This document shows, in pieces, positions 46,851-59,200 of a stretch of DNA of 64,000 nt. The notes beneath the pieces are model-generated. The model worked only from the letters and a program-made list of their open reading frames with translations. It was not told the origin of the DNA and did no database searches. A program made the position numbers and the translations under genes. This DNA is from Ursus arctos (taxonomy: Eukaryota > Chordata > Mammalia > Carnivora > Ursidae), in contig NW_026623056.1 in assembly GCF_023065955.2 (NCBI RefSeq), forward strand, positions 89,341,256 to 89,405,255, written 5' to 3'. Position 1 is the stretch's first letter. Each line of letters opens with the position of its first letter.

Positions 46851-47610
46851 ACATTTTTAAAACCACTGGTTGTGTTCTAGATTTCAGGAACTTTAGCCCA
46901 TCTCTGCTTTTGAATTTTTTTGAAGTCAATTCTTATATCAGAGTGTTTAGGTCATGGCTTAAGCTTTGTTTTCTTAGTCAAGTTCACCATGAGTCTTGTA
47001 GTGTTTTAGTTAGTTTTGAATAGTAGACCAGGATTTTCAAATATAAGCACATTCCACTGCAGCTGGAAGAGATTCCAGCAACGTGCTACAGCATATAAAT
47101 GTTTAGTGTTACATAACTCCTTAAAACTTGGGCAGCAACAACCATTGCTTTGATAACTGTCCTTCACTCTTATGAGTCTTGCTCTGTTGATGAAATTATA
47201 TAGGATAAATAAGATTAGGTGTTTAGAAACTTAACCTACAGTGGAACAGAAAAGTGATGAATATGTTTTTCAAAACAAGGTGTTCTGATCTGAGTGCCGA
47301 ATCCCTGTTACCGCCATTAACTCCTCTACCTCTCTACAGCTACCATCATTTATTGACTTCGCTCTTCACCCATGCCTCGACCTGTGTCTCTGATCTCTCT
47401 ACCTTCCTTCCAGCCACCTCCATCTCACCTTTACTTTCTTTTTAGCCTCTGCCTGGATCTCAGCCATTTCTCGGGCTATACATTCCCTCCCCCCTTGATG
47501 TGCTGCCTGTAGTTTTTAGTTAAATTTTACCTTTAAAAATGTTCCATAGTTCTACAAGTCTTACAACAAAAACAGCAGTGCTCTGCCTTACCCTTCCCAT
47601 CTCCATGTCC
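46851..47610. other. Intergenic, no gene seen
   Basis: AT-rich; nothing recognised. Confidence 0.4.
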
Positions 47611-47626
47611 TATTTCCCAAAGGAAA

Positions 47627-47628
<2 letters not shown>

Positions 47629-47681
<53 letters not shown>

Positions 47682-47702
47682 TTTCTTTCTTTCTTTCTTT
47701 CT

Positions 47703-47743
<41 letters not shown>

Positions 47744-48709
47744 TCTCTCTCTTTCTTTCCTTCCTTCCTTCCTTCCTTCCTTCCTTCCTTCCTTCTCTTT
47801 CTTTCTTTCTTTCGTTCGTTCGTTCGTTCGTTATGTTAGTCACCACACAGTACTTCATTTGTTTTTGATGCAGTGTTCCATGCTTCATTGTTTGTGTATA
47901 ACACCCAGTGCTCATTGCAATATGTGCCTTCCTTAATATCCAACACCAGGCTAGCCGCCCCCCACTCCCCGAAACCCTGTCTGTTTCCCGAAGTCCAGAT
48001 TTACTCATGGTTTGTCTCTTCGGATTCCCCCCTTTCATTTTTCTTTTCCTTCTCCTGATGTCCTCCATGCTATTCCTTGTGTTCCACATATAAGTGAAAG
48101 AAATATGATAATTATCTTTCTCTGCTTGACTTATTTCACTTAGTATAATCCCCTCCAGTTCCATCCATGTCAATGCAAATAGTGGGTATTCATCCTTTCT
48201 GATGGCTGAGTAATATTGCATTGTGTATATGGACCACATCTTCTCTACCCATTTGTCTGTTGAAGGGCATCTTGGCTCCTTCCACAGTTTGGCTATTGTG
48301 GACATCGCTGCTATGAACATTGAGGTTCTTTTCACTACATCTGTATCTTTGGGTAAATACCCAATAGTGCAATTGCTGGGTCATAGGGTAGCTCAATTTT
48401 TAACTTTTTGAGAAGCTTCCATATTGTCTTCCAAAGTGGCTGTACCAACTTGCATTCCCACCAAAAGTGTAAGAGGGTTCCCCTTTCTCCACATTTTCTC
48501 CAACATTTGTTGTTTCCTGCCTTATTAATTTTTGCCATTCTAACTGGTTTAAGGCGATATCTCAGTGTGGTTTTTATTTGAATTTCCTTGATGGCTAATG
48601 ATGTTGAACACTTTTCATGTGTCTGTTAGCCATTCTTATGTCTTCTTTGGAGAAGGGTCTGTTCATGTCTTCTGTCCATTTTTTGACTTGATTATTTGTT
48701 TTTTGGGTG
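47629..48709 (-). mobile_element. L1 3' half of a twin-primed insertion, with (CTTT)n tail
   Basis: The minus strand carries ORF2 C-terminal peptide words ([53 protein letters not shown]) then the 3' UTR. At the left the expected A tail is replaced by about 200 bases of (CTTT)n, (CTTC)n and (GTTC)n at 47630-47832. The interval contains several frame breaks. Together with 48710-49728 it forms one insertion. Confidence 0.95.
47630..47832. repeat. (CTTT)n/(CCTT)n/(CGTT)n microsatellite
   Basis: Long CTTT runs are followed by a CTTC block and by five GTTC units, all within the tail of the L1 insertion. Confidence 0.95.
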
Positions 48710-49728
48710 TTATCACCCCCAAATTACTAGAACTTATACAACAATTCAGTAAGGTGGTAGAATACAAAATCAGTGCACAGAAATCAGTTGCTTTTCTATA
48801 CACTAACAATGTAACTGTAGAAAGAGAAATTAGGGAATCAATTCCATTTACAAAAGCACCAAAAAAACCCAAGATACCTTGGAATAAACCTAACCAAAGA
48901 GGTAAAGGATCTATACTCTAGAAACTATAGAACACTTATGAAAGAAATTGAAGTAGATACAAAAAGATGGAAAAACACTCCATGCTCATGATTGGAAGAA
49001 TAAACATTGTTAAAATGTCTATCGTGCCCAGAGCAATCTATACTTTCAATGCCATCCCAATCAACATACCAATGGGATTTTTCAAAGAGCTGGAACAAAC
49101 AATTCTAAAATTTGTATGGAACCAGAAAAGACCCCGAATCACCAAGGAAATGTTGAAAAAGAAAAACTAAGCTAGGGTCATCATGTGGCCTAATTTCAAG
49201 CTATGTTACAAAGCTGTGATTACCAAGACAGCATAGTACTGGCACAAAAACAGACACAGATCACTGGAACAGACTAGAGAGCCCATATATGGACCCTCAA
49301 CTCTATAGTCAACTAATCTTTGACAAAGCAGGAAAAAAAATCCAATGGAAAAAAGACAGTCTCTTCAATAAATGGTGCTGGGAATATTGGACAGCCACAT
49401 ACAGAAGAATGGAACTCGACCATGCTCTCACACCATACACAAAGATAAACTCTAAATGGATGAAAGACCTCAATGTGAGACAGGAATCCATCAAAATCCT
49501 AGAGGAGAACATAGGCAGTAACCTCTTTGATACCGGCTACAGCAAATTCTTTCAAGACATGTCCCCAAAGGCAAGGGAAACAAAAGCAAAAATGAACTTT
49601 TGGGACTTCATCAAGATAAAAAACTTCTGCACAACAAAGGGAACAGTCAACAAAACAAATAACCCATGGAATGGGAGAAGATACTTGCAAATGACATTAC
49701 AGACAAAGGGCTGGTATCCAAGATCTGT
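48710..49728 (+). mobile_element. L1 5' half, inverted
   Basis: The + strand carries ORF2 in the order ELIQQFSKVVEYKISAQKSV, MPRTIYTFNAI-like [60 protein letters not shown] and NNPWNGRRYLQMTLQTKGWY. It stops just where the minus-strand half begins in L1 coordinates, so the two halves join into one ORF2 region. Flanks AAAGGAAACT occur at 47619-47628 and 49729-49738, a target duplication for the pair. Several breaks occur, such as between 49170 and 49289. Confidence 0.93.
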
Positions 49729-49739
49729 AAAGGAAACTC

Positions 49740-50650
49740 TTTCAACTTCTTCAGATGTTCCTTTGAGCATTTACCTCCGTATTTCTAGTACAGCCTTACA
49801 CAACTCATACTATCAGTTTCAGCAATTACAGGTGAACTTCCTAAATCAAACACAAGGATTTACCTCCTCTCAATCTTCCCCTTCTATTCTCTCAATATAA
49901 TTATGTTTTAATCAGGTTTGGTATTTTCATTATTATGCCTATGTTAATATAATCTTCAGCCGAATCATTGAATGTACCGTCCATTGCATTTATTTCCCCA
50001 GAGTTAATAATTGTCTGTCTTTTTCTGCTTAGGTTTTATGTACTTACCACTATTTTAATCCCAAATTTTCCACCCAAAGTGTATATGTCCCCAGTCCATT
50101 TAAATACCTCTAATAATCTGTAGCTTCCGTCATTCTTGACATATTCCTCCATCCTCTTGCTTCATTAGGACTGCAGTATGGCTTTCATCCTGGAGTGTCT
50201 ATCTATCCCTCAGGCAGTTGCTTAATCTGTCTCCTGAGTTAAAGTTCCAAACTTTTGACTCTTATATGGTCCTCTTTCTTGATTTACTCCTTCATGTTGA
50301 TGGGACATATCTTTGGGTTCCTACTAAGAAAGAGCACCTGGAAGCTATATTTTTTGAGATCGTGCATTTTCGATGTGTTTTTCTTAGCTTTTACAATTGA
50401 GTGGCAGTTTGGCTCGATATAAAAATCTAGGTTGTGAATAATTATTTTCAGATTTCTTATACTGCATTTCCCCTGCTTTACTGATACATGATTTACAGAT
50501 AATAAAATTTATTCTTGAAAAGTAAATATTTTTGTGTCTTCGGTAATTATATATAATTGTGTAACCACAACTACAGTCAAGGTGTAGAAGAGTTCTATCA
50601 CTCAGAAGTTACCCCTCTACAGTCAGTCCTCAGCAACGACTGCTCAGTTT
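49740..50650. other. Intergenic, AT-rich, likely old L1 remnants
   Basis: No gene. CTTCCTAAATCAAACACAAG-like words hint at old repeats, but I cannot name them. Confidence 0.35.
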
Positions 50651-50654
50651 TGTG

Positions 50655-51100
50655 TCACAAGCTTTTTCTTTTCCAAAATCTCATAGAAATGGAATCATAC
50701 AGTTTATGGACTTTGGCGTTTGTCCTTTTTCACTCAGCATGATGTTTTTGAGACTATGTTGTTGTATGTTAATATGTTATTCCTTTTTTATGGCTGAGAA
50801 GTATCCCATGGTATGTATGTACTGCAATTTGTTCCTTCACCAGCTGATGGACATTTGGTTTATATCAGTTTTAGGATTTTATTAATCATTCTGGAACAAA
50901 CATTTGCATACAAGTCGTTGAATGGGTGAGATTTCTGGGTCATATGGTATGTTTGTGTTTAGATCGATAAGAAATGGCCAAACTGTTTTCCAAAGTGGCT
51001 GTGCTATCTTACATTCCCACCAGCAGGGTATGGGAATTTGGCTAATCTCATATCTTTGTCAACACTTGGTATAGTTTCTTAAGGTTTTTGTAGGTGTTTT
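50655..51100 (-). mobile_element. Old L1 ORF2 C-terminal fragment
   Basis: ATGGAATCATACAGTTTATG, TCAGCATGATGTTTTTGAGA, TGGCTGAGAAGTATCCC and CCAAACTGTTTTCCAAAGTG are the minus-strand words of L1 ORF2's end, more diverged than the copies at 42368 and 47629. Confidence 0.85.
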
Positions 51101-51189
51101 TTATTATGTTTCTCTCTCTAGCTGAAGAGAAATCACATACCATTCTGATTTTCAGTCTTATCTGTGCCTTAATATTTTTCGTTATGTGT

Positions 51190-51560
51190 TAAGCTTTGAT
51201 TTTTTATTCCAGTACAGTTAATATACAGTGTTCTATTAGTTTCAGGTGCACAATATAGTGATTCAACACTTCCATACGATACCTGGCACTCATCGCAACA
51301 AGTTCAGTCCTTTATTCCTGTCGCCTATTTCCCCCATCGCCCACCCGCCTCCCCTCTGGTCACCATCAGTTTGTTCTCTGTAGTTAAGAGTCTCTTTCTT
51401 GGTTTCTCTCTCTCTTTTTCTTTTTTCCTTCACTCATTTGTTTTGTTTCTTATATTCCATGTATGAGTGAAATCATATGGCATTTGTCTCTCTCTGACTG
51501 ACTTGTTTTGCTCAGAATGATACTCTCTAGCTCCATCCATGTCATTGCAATCGGCAAGAT
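51190..51560 (-). mobile_element. L1 3'-end fragment, carnivore type
   Basis: CAGTTAATATACAGTGTTCT, TTCAGGTGCACAATATAGTG and ATACCTGGCACTCATCGCAA, then CCCCTCTGGTCACCATCAG and ATTCCATGTATGAGTGAAAT. This is a different L1 subfamily end from 2422 or 42368. Confidence 0.88.
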
Positions 51561-52144
51561 TCACTCTGGAAACTTTAAGGTTCTTTTCTGTATCCCAGTT
51601 TTCTGAAAATTTACAGTGATGTGCTTTGAGATAAGTGTCTTTCATCCTTTAGTACTGGTTGTTGAAAGCAGACTTTCCAACCGGAGCCTCCTGTCCTCTA
51701 GTTCCCAGAAATTTTCCTAAATTATTTTTTTGGTAATTTATTCCCTTCTATTTTTCTCTGAACACATTTTTTAAAGCCTCTACTGTTTGGGTGTTGGCTT
51801 TCTAGAAAAATCCTTCCGTTTTGTTTACTTTTCTTTCCTACGTTCCATTTGTTTATCATTCTGTCTTGCCGGCGGGAGGATTTTTGTCAATTTTCTCTTT
51901 CCATACTTCTATTGTGCTTTCCATCTTGATCTCATAGTTTAAATTGCCAAGTTTTTTTGTTGTTGTTGCTTGAATGTGTTTTTAATCACACTCTGTTGAT
52001 TTATTAAAACAGTACCTACCCGTATCTACCAGGGTATTAATTGTCGTTTCTCCCCTGGAGATAGATTATTATCCTTGCATCATCCTTTTTTCCTTTTCCC
52101 TGTTTGTTTTGGATTTTTTTTTCTTTTCCTGCTAGATCATGATC

Positions 52145-52205
52145 TCAACGGGGCAGGTGGAGGTGGAGAAGGAGGAAGGGCAGGAGGAGGAAGAGGAGGA
52201 GGAAG
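52145..52205. repeat. (GGA)n purine tract
   Basis: About 55 bases of GGAGG, AAGGA and GGAAGA units. A MER20-type element begins directly after it. Confidence 0.85.
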
Positions 52206-52410
52206 AAGATTTTACTCAGGACATATTTGGCAATATCTGGAGATATTTTCAGTTGTCACAGCTGGAGTGGGGGTGCTCCCCCCTCTAGTGAGTAGAGGCT
52301 AAGGATGTTGCTAAGCATTTTACAGCGCACAGGAAGCCCACCGGCCACCCCGCAACAAAGAATTATCCAGCCCCAAATGTCAATGGTGAAGAGGTTGAGA
52401 GCCCCTGTGC
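52206..52410 (+). mobile_element. MER20-type hAT MITE
   Basis: ACATATTTGGCAATATCTGG, TTTTCAGTTGTCACAGCTGG, CTAGTGAGTAGAGGCTAAGG, GCACAGGAAGCCCACC and CAACAAAGAATTATCCAGCC are the order of MER20, ending GAGGTTGAGAGCCCCTG. Non-autonomous, no transposase. Confidence 0.88.
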
Positions 52411-54190
52411 TGCTGAATGCTTTTGTCAAAGGTCTGCTTGTCCTTGGCTGTTAGCTCATATTTAAAGTGCAGTGCAGTGCAAAGTTTCTATTGGCAGAGG
52501 TTGTTGACTGATGGATCCAACAGAGAGAAATGTGGCTGGGTCTTCTCACTGTTGCGTGTGGTCATTGGCAGAGAAATCCTTAACCCTCCCCAGTATGAAT
52601 GTGTAGGAGGCAGAGTAAGGATAGCAGCCCATGTGCTCCCAGTTGAGGAGGGAGAGGGGCCCAGGGCTTTCAGCACTGAGTGTGTGAACTTATTTCTCAT
52701 GTTTCTGTCGATTCCCTGACCTCGGCTCTCTATACCCTGCCTCTGTCTCAGTCTCTCCAGAGAATGAACCTCAGCCTTCTGCTGGGTCGAGGAGGATAAC
52801 TCAGGCCATAACGCCTTTACACAGACTTTCAATCCATGTCTTGCTTTTGGTGATACTTGGATCCCGCCATCGCTCCCCTGAGCTCTAACCCTGGCCCAGC
52901 CCCCCTGGGGCGCATCTGCTTTTTCAGAGTTGCCTCTGCTGGTGCTTTCCCGCAGGAGCTGCCATGCACCCTGTGAGCTCTGCTTAAACGCCCACCCTGT
53001 TGCCAGCTGTTCCCTAAATTCTTAGCGGCTCATCCCACATCCTACCTCCCACCTGACTTCTCAGACTGAAGCCATTCCGACGCAAACCCCTGGCTCCGTT
53101 CCCCTTAAGGACAACAGTTCTAAGCTGCACCGTGTCTCTCGCTCCTGTTTATGAGGAAACACCTATTTCCTTGAAAAAGTGCACCATCATCCCTCTGTGG
53201 GATCAACCCATTCTGGTCTCTTAGGAAAGGTGCCCCACACTTTCACTCTTCTCTTGAATCCTTAGTTTCTCCCTCATCATAGCCTCCCTTTTCCCTGAGA
53301 TGATCCTGTTAGGTGTTTAAAAATGAAATCATCCCATGACCCTGGTATTTTCTAAGACTCCTATTCTTCCCTTCATGACCAAATTTCTTTTTACAAGTTG
53401 TCTACACTTCTCGAAAGCACTTAGCCAACTGGCATGTGTGGACTGGCCCTCACTTCTGTCCCTCCATGTCACTGGGGAGAGTCTTGTCTTGCACCCTCTG
53501 AGATAACCCCATGCTTCTCCTCCATCTTGCCACTGCTCCTTCTTTTTGCTGATTTCCTCCGTCCCCTCCACTGGGTCTTCCTCTTGCACTAGTACTAACC
53601 AAACACCTATGCTAACACCGAGAGTAACCCAGGATAATCTCATTTATACCCTTGGCTTCTCTCAGTTGACTTTCGAATCTCCATCACCACTTCCTGGTTT
53701 TAACTGCTCAGACTCCATATAAAGCACATCTGAGAGAAATAACCCTTTGGTTTTAGATTATGTCGGGGGAGGAAAGATGGCCAGTATACTGCTGTAATGG
53801 CTCGATCCATTTGGGCCCAGGACAGCTGGCCATCATCTGCTGGGCTCACCCCGTCAAGGGCGGAAGCAGCCTCCCAGCTCAGCAGAAGATCCAGTATTTC
53901 CACTCTCCTTCCTCATTAAATCCTTACTTACCCTGTCTTAATTTGGGACCTTTTTTACACTGAAACTATTCACATACTTCTGTTTCCCAAATTACCCTGA
54001 AATTACTTTTTGTAGTCCATCTGTAGCTAGACCAAAGAAATACGGTCTTTCATTCTTTTTCAGTTCAAAATGAAAGCATAATTTTGTTTATTCTTGACTT
54101 GGGGCACAAAGGAGTAAGGCGAACCTCCTCTGAAACCCACGCTCGCTCACACACTCATTATGCTGGCCCTGGATTGAGTCTTGTGGCTTA
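52411..54190. other. Intergenic, no gene seen
   Basis: Unique or old sequence. A frame at 53329-53643 on the minus strand has no recognisable domain. 53040-53280 is pyrimidine-rich. Confidence 0.4.
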
Positions 54191-54194
54191 GGTC

Positions 54195-54350
54195 GTTGGC
54201 CGTGGCTCACACTGTAATCACCTGGGGAGCTTGTGAAGAACGCCATTGTTCAAGCTCTACCCTAGACCAATTATGGACCTTGGGCATCGGTACTTTAACA
54301 AAGCTCTTCCTGCGATCCCAGTGTGCTGCCAGAGCTGGGAGCCATGGTTT
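54195..54350 (+). mobile_element. MER5A-like hAT MITE
   Basis: CACACTGTAATCACCTGGGG, AGCTCTACCCTAGACCAAT and TTGGGCATCGGTACTTTAAC follow MER5A order. Confidence 0.7.
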
Positions 54351-54414
54351 CGGTTGGGGTTTTTTTCTTTGCTTAGCTTTTATTCTCTTCTGGCCAACAC
54401 TCAACTCTTACTGT

Positions 54415-54600
54415 ATGGCTCTCAAACTTGAGTGGATGTAAGAACCACCTGGAGTGCTTATTAAGCCAGATTTCTGAGCCTCACCCCCAGAGTTTCTGAT
54501 TCAATAGGTCTGGCTGGGGCCCAAGAATTTGCATTTCTGACACATTCCCAGGTGATGATGATGCTGGTCTGAGGACCATAATTTGAGAACTACTGCCTTC
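54415..54600 (+). mobile_element. hAT-type MITE (MER58/MER5-like)
   Basis: GGCTCTCAAACTTGAGTGGA, AACCACCTGGAGTGCTTATT, CCCAGAGTTTCTGATTCAAT, AGGTCTGGCTGGGGCCCAAG, and the end AATTTGAGAACTACTG. Terminal words form the usual inverted ends. Family name uncertain. Confidence 0.8.
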
Positions 54601-54734
54601 CTCCGGCTAAGAGCATGAATCTTCTTTGCAGTCTGCTTCTCAGCGTTGGGCTAACCCATAGTTTCCGTGTTGGCATTAACAGTCCCACATCTTGGGAAAC
54701 CCCTCCGTCTCAGGAAAACTGAGACAGGTGGTTA

Positions 54735-55130
54735 CCAAAAAATTATGTCCCCATCCTAACCCCCAGAACCTGTGACTGTGATCTTATTTGGAAAAAAAAA
54801 AAAAAAAAGGGTCATTGTAGATGTAATTAAGGAGAGTCTTGAGATGAGGAGATCATACTGGATTGTCAGGATGGGCCCCAAAGCCAATGACAAGTGTCTC
54901 TAAAATAATGAGGTGGAGGGAGATTACAGACAGAACAGAAGGCCATGTGGCCACAGAGGCCAAGGAATGTCTGGGACTACCAGAAGCTGGAAGAAGCAAG
55001 GAATGGATTCTTCCCTAGAACTTTCTCTAGAAGGAGTGTGGATATGTTGGCTCCTTGATTTTGGACTTCTCTGGAACCGAGATGGAATACATTTCTCATG
55101 TTCTTAGGCTACTAAGTCCGTGATAAGTTA
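54735..55130 (+). mobile_element. MaLR LTR (MLT1-type)
   Basis: TTATGTCCCCATCCTAACCC, CCAGAACCTGTGACTGTGAT, GTAGATGTAATTAAGGAGAG, GGACTACCAGAAGCTGGAAG and TTCTCATGTTCTTAGGCTAC are in MLT1 order. An A16-type run at 54796-54808 interrupts it. Confidence 0.85.
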
Positions 55131-55199
55131 TGACAGTAGCCACAGGGCTTTGATAGAGGGGCCCTAACCACCGTTCTTCTACTGGGGTGCTTCTTGTGT

Positions 55200-55480
55200 C
55201 TCGTGCCTCCAGAAAGTGAGCTCTTGTGAAAAATATATTGCCTCCACAAAGACTGGCTGATTGACTAATGAGTCTGTAAAAATGCTTCCCAGAAAGTACA
55301 GGCTAGAAGCCAATGGATTGCAGCTAATCTGATATATTACAAAGTTGTGAAGATTATCTCTAGTAGGTCATTAAGCAGCAAATGATGTAAATAGAAAATC
55401 TATTAGCACTAAATGTGCCACTTGTTACGCAAGATACGGCAGCCCGACAATTGTGGGCATCCTGTCAGAAATGTTCTGGA
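55200..55480. promoter_or_regulatory. Possible conserved noncoding block
   Basis: Repeat-free AT-rich sequence with ATTA/TAAT words and no CpG-decay pattern; it looks like constrained noncoding DNA but this is an impression only. Confidence 0.2.
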
Positions 55481-55874
55481 GCAATTGTGCCTGGGAACAA
55501 AAAACGGAGCACGGGGAGAGATCTAGAGAGGGTCAGGGTGTCCTCGACCAGGGGAAAGTCCTTCCAGCCCGGAGTCAGGGATTGAAGGGTTTTCTGTATT
55601 CCAGGACAGATGACGCACCTTTGTGTCATTAGGCCACATGGAAACGGGGGGCCAGGTGGGAGGTCTGGGCCGCTCCCAGGGCACACCCTGTCAACTCCAG
55701 GTCACTTCTAGGCGCTTTGTCTATAATGCTTGGAAGAGGAAGGTTAAGAAACATCTCGAAAGCTCCAGGAATGTCAGGTTTTCCTTCAGTGGTCTTTGGA
55801 TCCCATGCCCTGGGCTGGTTCTGCCCCGGAAAACCAGCTGTGAGTCTGTGTGGGGTCCACTGCTGCTTCTGGCA

Positions 55875-55887
55875 GGGGGGGGGGGGG
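55875..55887. repeat. G13 run
   Basis: Thirteen consecutive G. Similar runs of at least 11 are at 8327, 17858, 34366 (C), 60491 and 63017 (C). Confidence 0.9.
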
Positions 55888-56063
55888 TCTCTGGCTCCTA
55901 CATTCTTGCTGAGGTCCGAGTCATCATTTTCCTGATATTCAACTTCGGACTATCCTGTGAGCCTGCCACTGTATGAACCATGTTGTCCACGTTGCCCATA
56001 CTGGTGTATGGCCAGTATATACTGGGATGTATTGCACTGTTTCTGTTAATTTTTTTAAAGATG

Positions 56064-56205
56064 GGTAGTAAGGAGGGCACGTATTGCACGGTGCACTGGG
56101 TGTTATACGCAAGTAAGGAATCATGGAACTTTACATCGAAAACTAGGGATGTACTGTATGGTGACTAACATAATATAATAAAAAATATTAAAAGAAAATA
56201 AAGAT
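56064..56205 (+). mobile_element. Short L1 3' end
   Basis: GATGGGTAGTAAGGAGGGCA, TGCACGGTGCACTGGGTG and GACTAACATAATATAATAAA before an A-rich tail. It is 140 bases of the same L1 3' UTR as at 2422. Flanking AAAGATG words at 56058 and 56201 may be the target duplication. Confidence 0.88.
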
Positions 56206-56209
56206 GTCT

Positions 56210-59200
56210 ATCCGTTGTCTCATGTACATTCTTCTGCACACCGTGATTGCTAATTATTTAAGGACAACAATCAGGCCATCTGCTTTTTCTTCATTTCAAA
56301 ACACCCAGGTTGAGCACCAGGACACTGTGGGACCCTACCTGGCGTAGATGCATTCACAGTCCCGTTTTTTTTTTTTTTATCACTATTACCGAATCTGGTT
56401 CAGCTGTGAATTCAGTGGGGCCCCCTGGATGGGCCTGAAAAAGTGGCTAAATGTTCTAGAACACAAGGAAAAAGGATCCACACAGCTGGCCAGGGGGAGG
56501 GGGAGGAGCCAGGGGCACAGCTCAGTACCCAGCATCTTTGCAAACATTCAGTGACTATTTATTGAATGAATGCTGCCTGCAGGAATTAACAGTGTCTAAC
56601 ATATTGTAACAGAATACTCTGTGGGTGTTTTTGCGTCCAGAGAGAATCTGTTTGGAAACTCTGCAATGGCTGTCCTTATGGGACTGACTTCTTTTCTAAG
56701 ATCGCAGAGGAGACTGTCTCAGTTATATTTAGCGTCACGTGCAGCCCAAGACATAACCAGCCCCAAACCCAAAGTGTGTTTGAAAGCTGGTGTTCTAGCC
56801 TAAAAATTCACATGAATGTCCATTCTAGTCTCCGGTATTTGTGTTGTAAATTGCACACGGAGGAATGCAACTGATCTTTAGGGAAGATGTGTCATGTGTG
56901 TTTTGTTACTTTATTTCCAGCTCCTTCCGAATCCTGGGGTTCAGGGTCCTTCTGCACAGCTTTCAAACATGACTGGCCCAGAGCACAACTGTAAGGAATT
57001 GCATTAAAATAGTGCTTTCAAAGAGGAAATGATTAGCATAGTTTTTATCGTGGAAAGATGTAAGATCCAATACTTAGCTCTCCCAGCTAACCCTACAGCT
57101 AGTTTTGCAGCATGAACTTACAAAAAAAGTAAAGTGCTTCTTGCTAAAATTAGAAGCAATTTGTCCAGATACAATAGGCTAGTGTGACAGGCTTTGCAAC
57201 CTTTCTTCCTTTTTTAACAAGAATTGTTAGTAAGCTACAGTGCTGTGGGTTTTAAGTCACAGGTTTGTTGTTGACGTGTTTAATTTGGGAAGGCTGGCAT
57301 TAAAAAAAAATGCTTGGCTTGCAAATCTATCAGTAATTCAGGTGATGCTTTCTTCGGGATTTACTTACTGAGAGTTTGCAGTAGGGGGAAGAGGGTGACT
57401 GCTTTTGAATGTGGCTGCAGTGATGCGACCCAAAGGCTCTAAACTGGAGAGATAAGATAGAACAAATTATCTCCTGTCAATGGGAAGATAATTATTTCAA
57501 ATACTAACAATCTTGTATTAGTCACCTTGGGAAAAAATTAGAACAACTTTTATGTCAGTTCCTTGTAAATTTTAACTGGAATCGTTATGGCACTTTATCG
57601 CTAAGTCCCAAATCCAAAGTGAATTTTGAAAAACGATCTTCTTGCGCTAAAAAAGAAAAAGTGTATCCCAGGAGAGTCAGGCTTCCTCCCGATAAACACT
57701 GACCATGTTCTCTTAGCTATTGCCTTGTATTTCTGAGCTACTCCCATAAGCTTACTCATGCCTTTGACACTTGGAAGCACAAGCCACTGTCATGTACATG
57801 AAATGAAGCTCAGTAGAAAGTTTCTGGTTTGAGCACTCTCGAGAAACATTGAAAAATAGATGTTTAAAAATAAGTTCCGAGCTTGAGGGGTTCTAGTATG
57901 TGATAGGACAAAACTACATAGAAATAATAATATCTAAAAATTATGTGAGCCCTCTAACTGTGCCCTGGGCTTTAAAAGTGCGTGTGGGTACCCCCCTTAA
58001 AGACACTTTTGGGTGCGAAACTAAGTTTCATGAAAAAAACTGGCATTTCCGAGGGTCTCAGAGTTAAGTTCACCAAAGATGAAGACATTTCAGTGAATGT
58101 GTGATTAAATCAGAAAGTCCCATTTGGAGAGGTGTTTACCGTATTCGTTACCTGACTGCTGTCCGACCGCGTGTCCACAGAATACTTTCGCACTGAGTGT
58201 GCACAGACTGCCACCCCTAGATCCACGGGTGTAGACCACCATCAGGTGAACACACAGCGTGTTTAGCGCCAAGTCGAGGTCAAGGGGATGCTGTGGGGCC
58301 ATGAGTGCCATGCAAGTATCCTTGTTGCATTTTCCAAGTCACCCTCCGTCCAAGCCGTCCCCAAAACTTGCCGCTATCAGTGTTGATGTTTTACGGAGAA
58401 GCTGAGCTGTCAAGTTGTGTTGGGTGTTCCTACTTGCTTCTTTTTTTGAAACGTGCTGACCTGATGTTTTCCACCTTGAATTTCAAGAGCCAGGTGGATC
58501 TTTTTTTTTTTTTTTTGGAAGTTCAAACTCTGTAAGTGTGTATGTTATCTTTAGCTGGGCTCCAAAAGAAAATAGGAAAGCATTTATAAAAGGGAGACTT
58601 TTCAAAGAATGTTATTTCTATACTTTTATTTTTAACAGTTTGAGTAGACATTTTAAAAGACTGTTTCATGTCAACAAGGAAGCTTATATAATAAAACTTC
58701 TCTTAAAAATTAGGACTTTGCTAAAAATCCCAGAAAAAAAAAACCCACAAAATTTTTACTTAGGGCAGGAAACGGGAACAGAGATGAAGTCCAGGAGAAA
58801 GTGATTGGGTCTGACCTAGGTTCTTTCCTCAGACTGAGATAAATCAAGTAATGTTTGGCTTCAATCTTCAACCTTTTGACATCAACAATTTTTATTTTCA
58901 TTTCATTTCGGAAACTGTCATTCATGGATCTTTTTCTGGATCTTACAACCTTAAGGAAGGCAAATCCTTCAATCTCCATCACATCTACCATATTCTATTC
59001 CTTAGAAATGAGTCTCTAAATGGAGCCCACACCCAAGGAAAGGGAATTAGCTTCACTGAAGGGAAACGTATTGAAGCGTTTGTGAATTTACCTTAAACCA
59101 CCGCTCGTCCACAAGCATCTTTAGAAACATGGCGGATATCTTGTGGGAAGATCTGTCTTGTGTTTGAGGTAGACTCTGAAACTCCTTGCTTTTTAAGCAT

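Noticed and set aside
47610..48335. 241-codon minus-strand frame
   Set aside because: It is L1 ORF2 C-terminus fused to 3' UTR and tail microsatellite, not a host gene.
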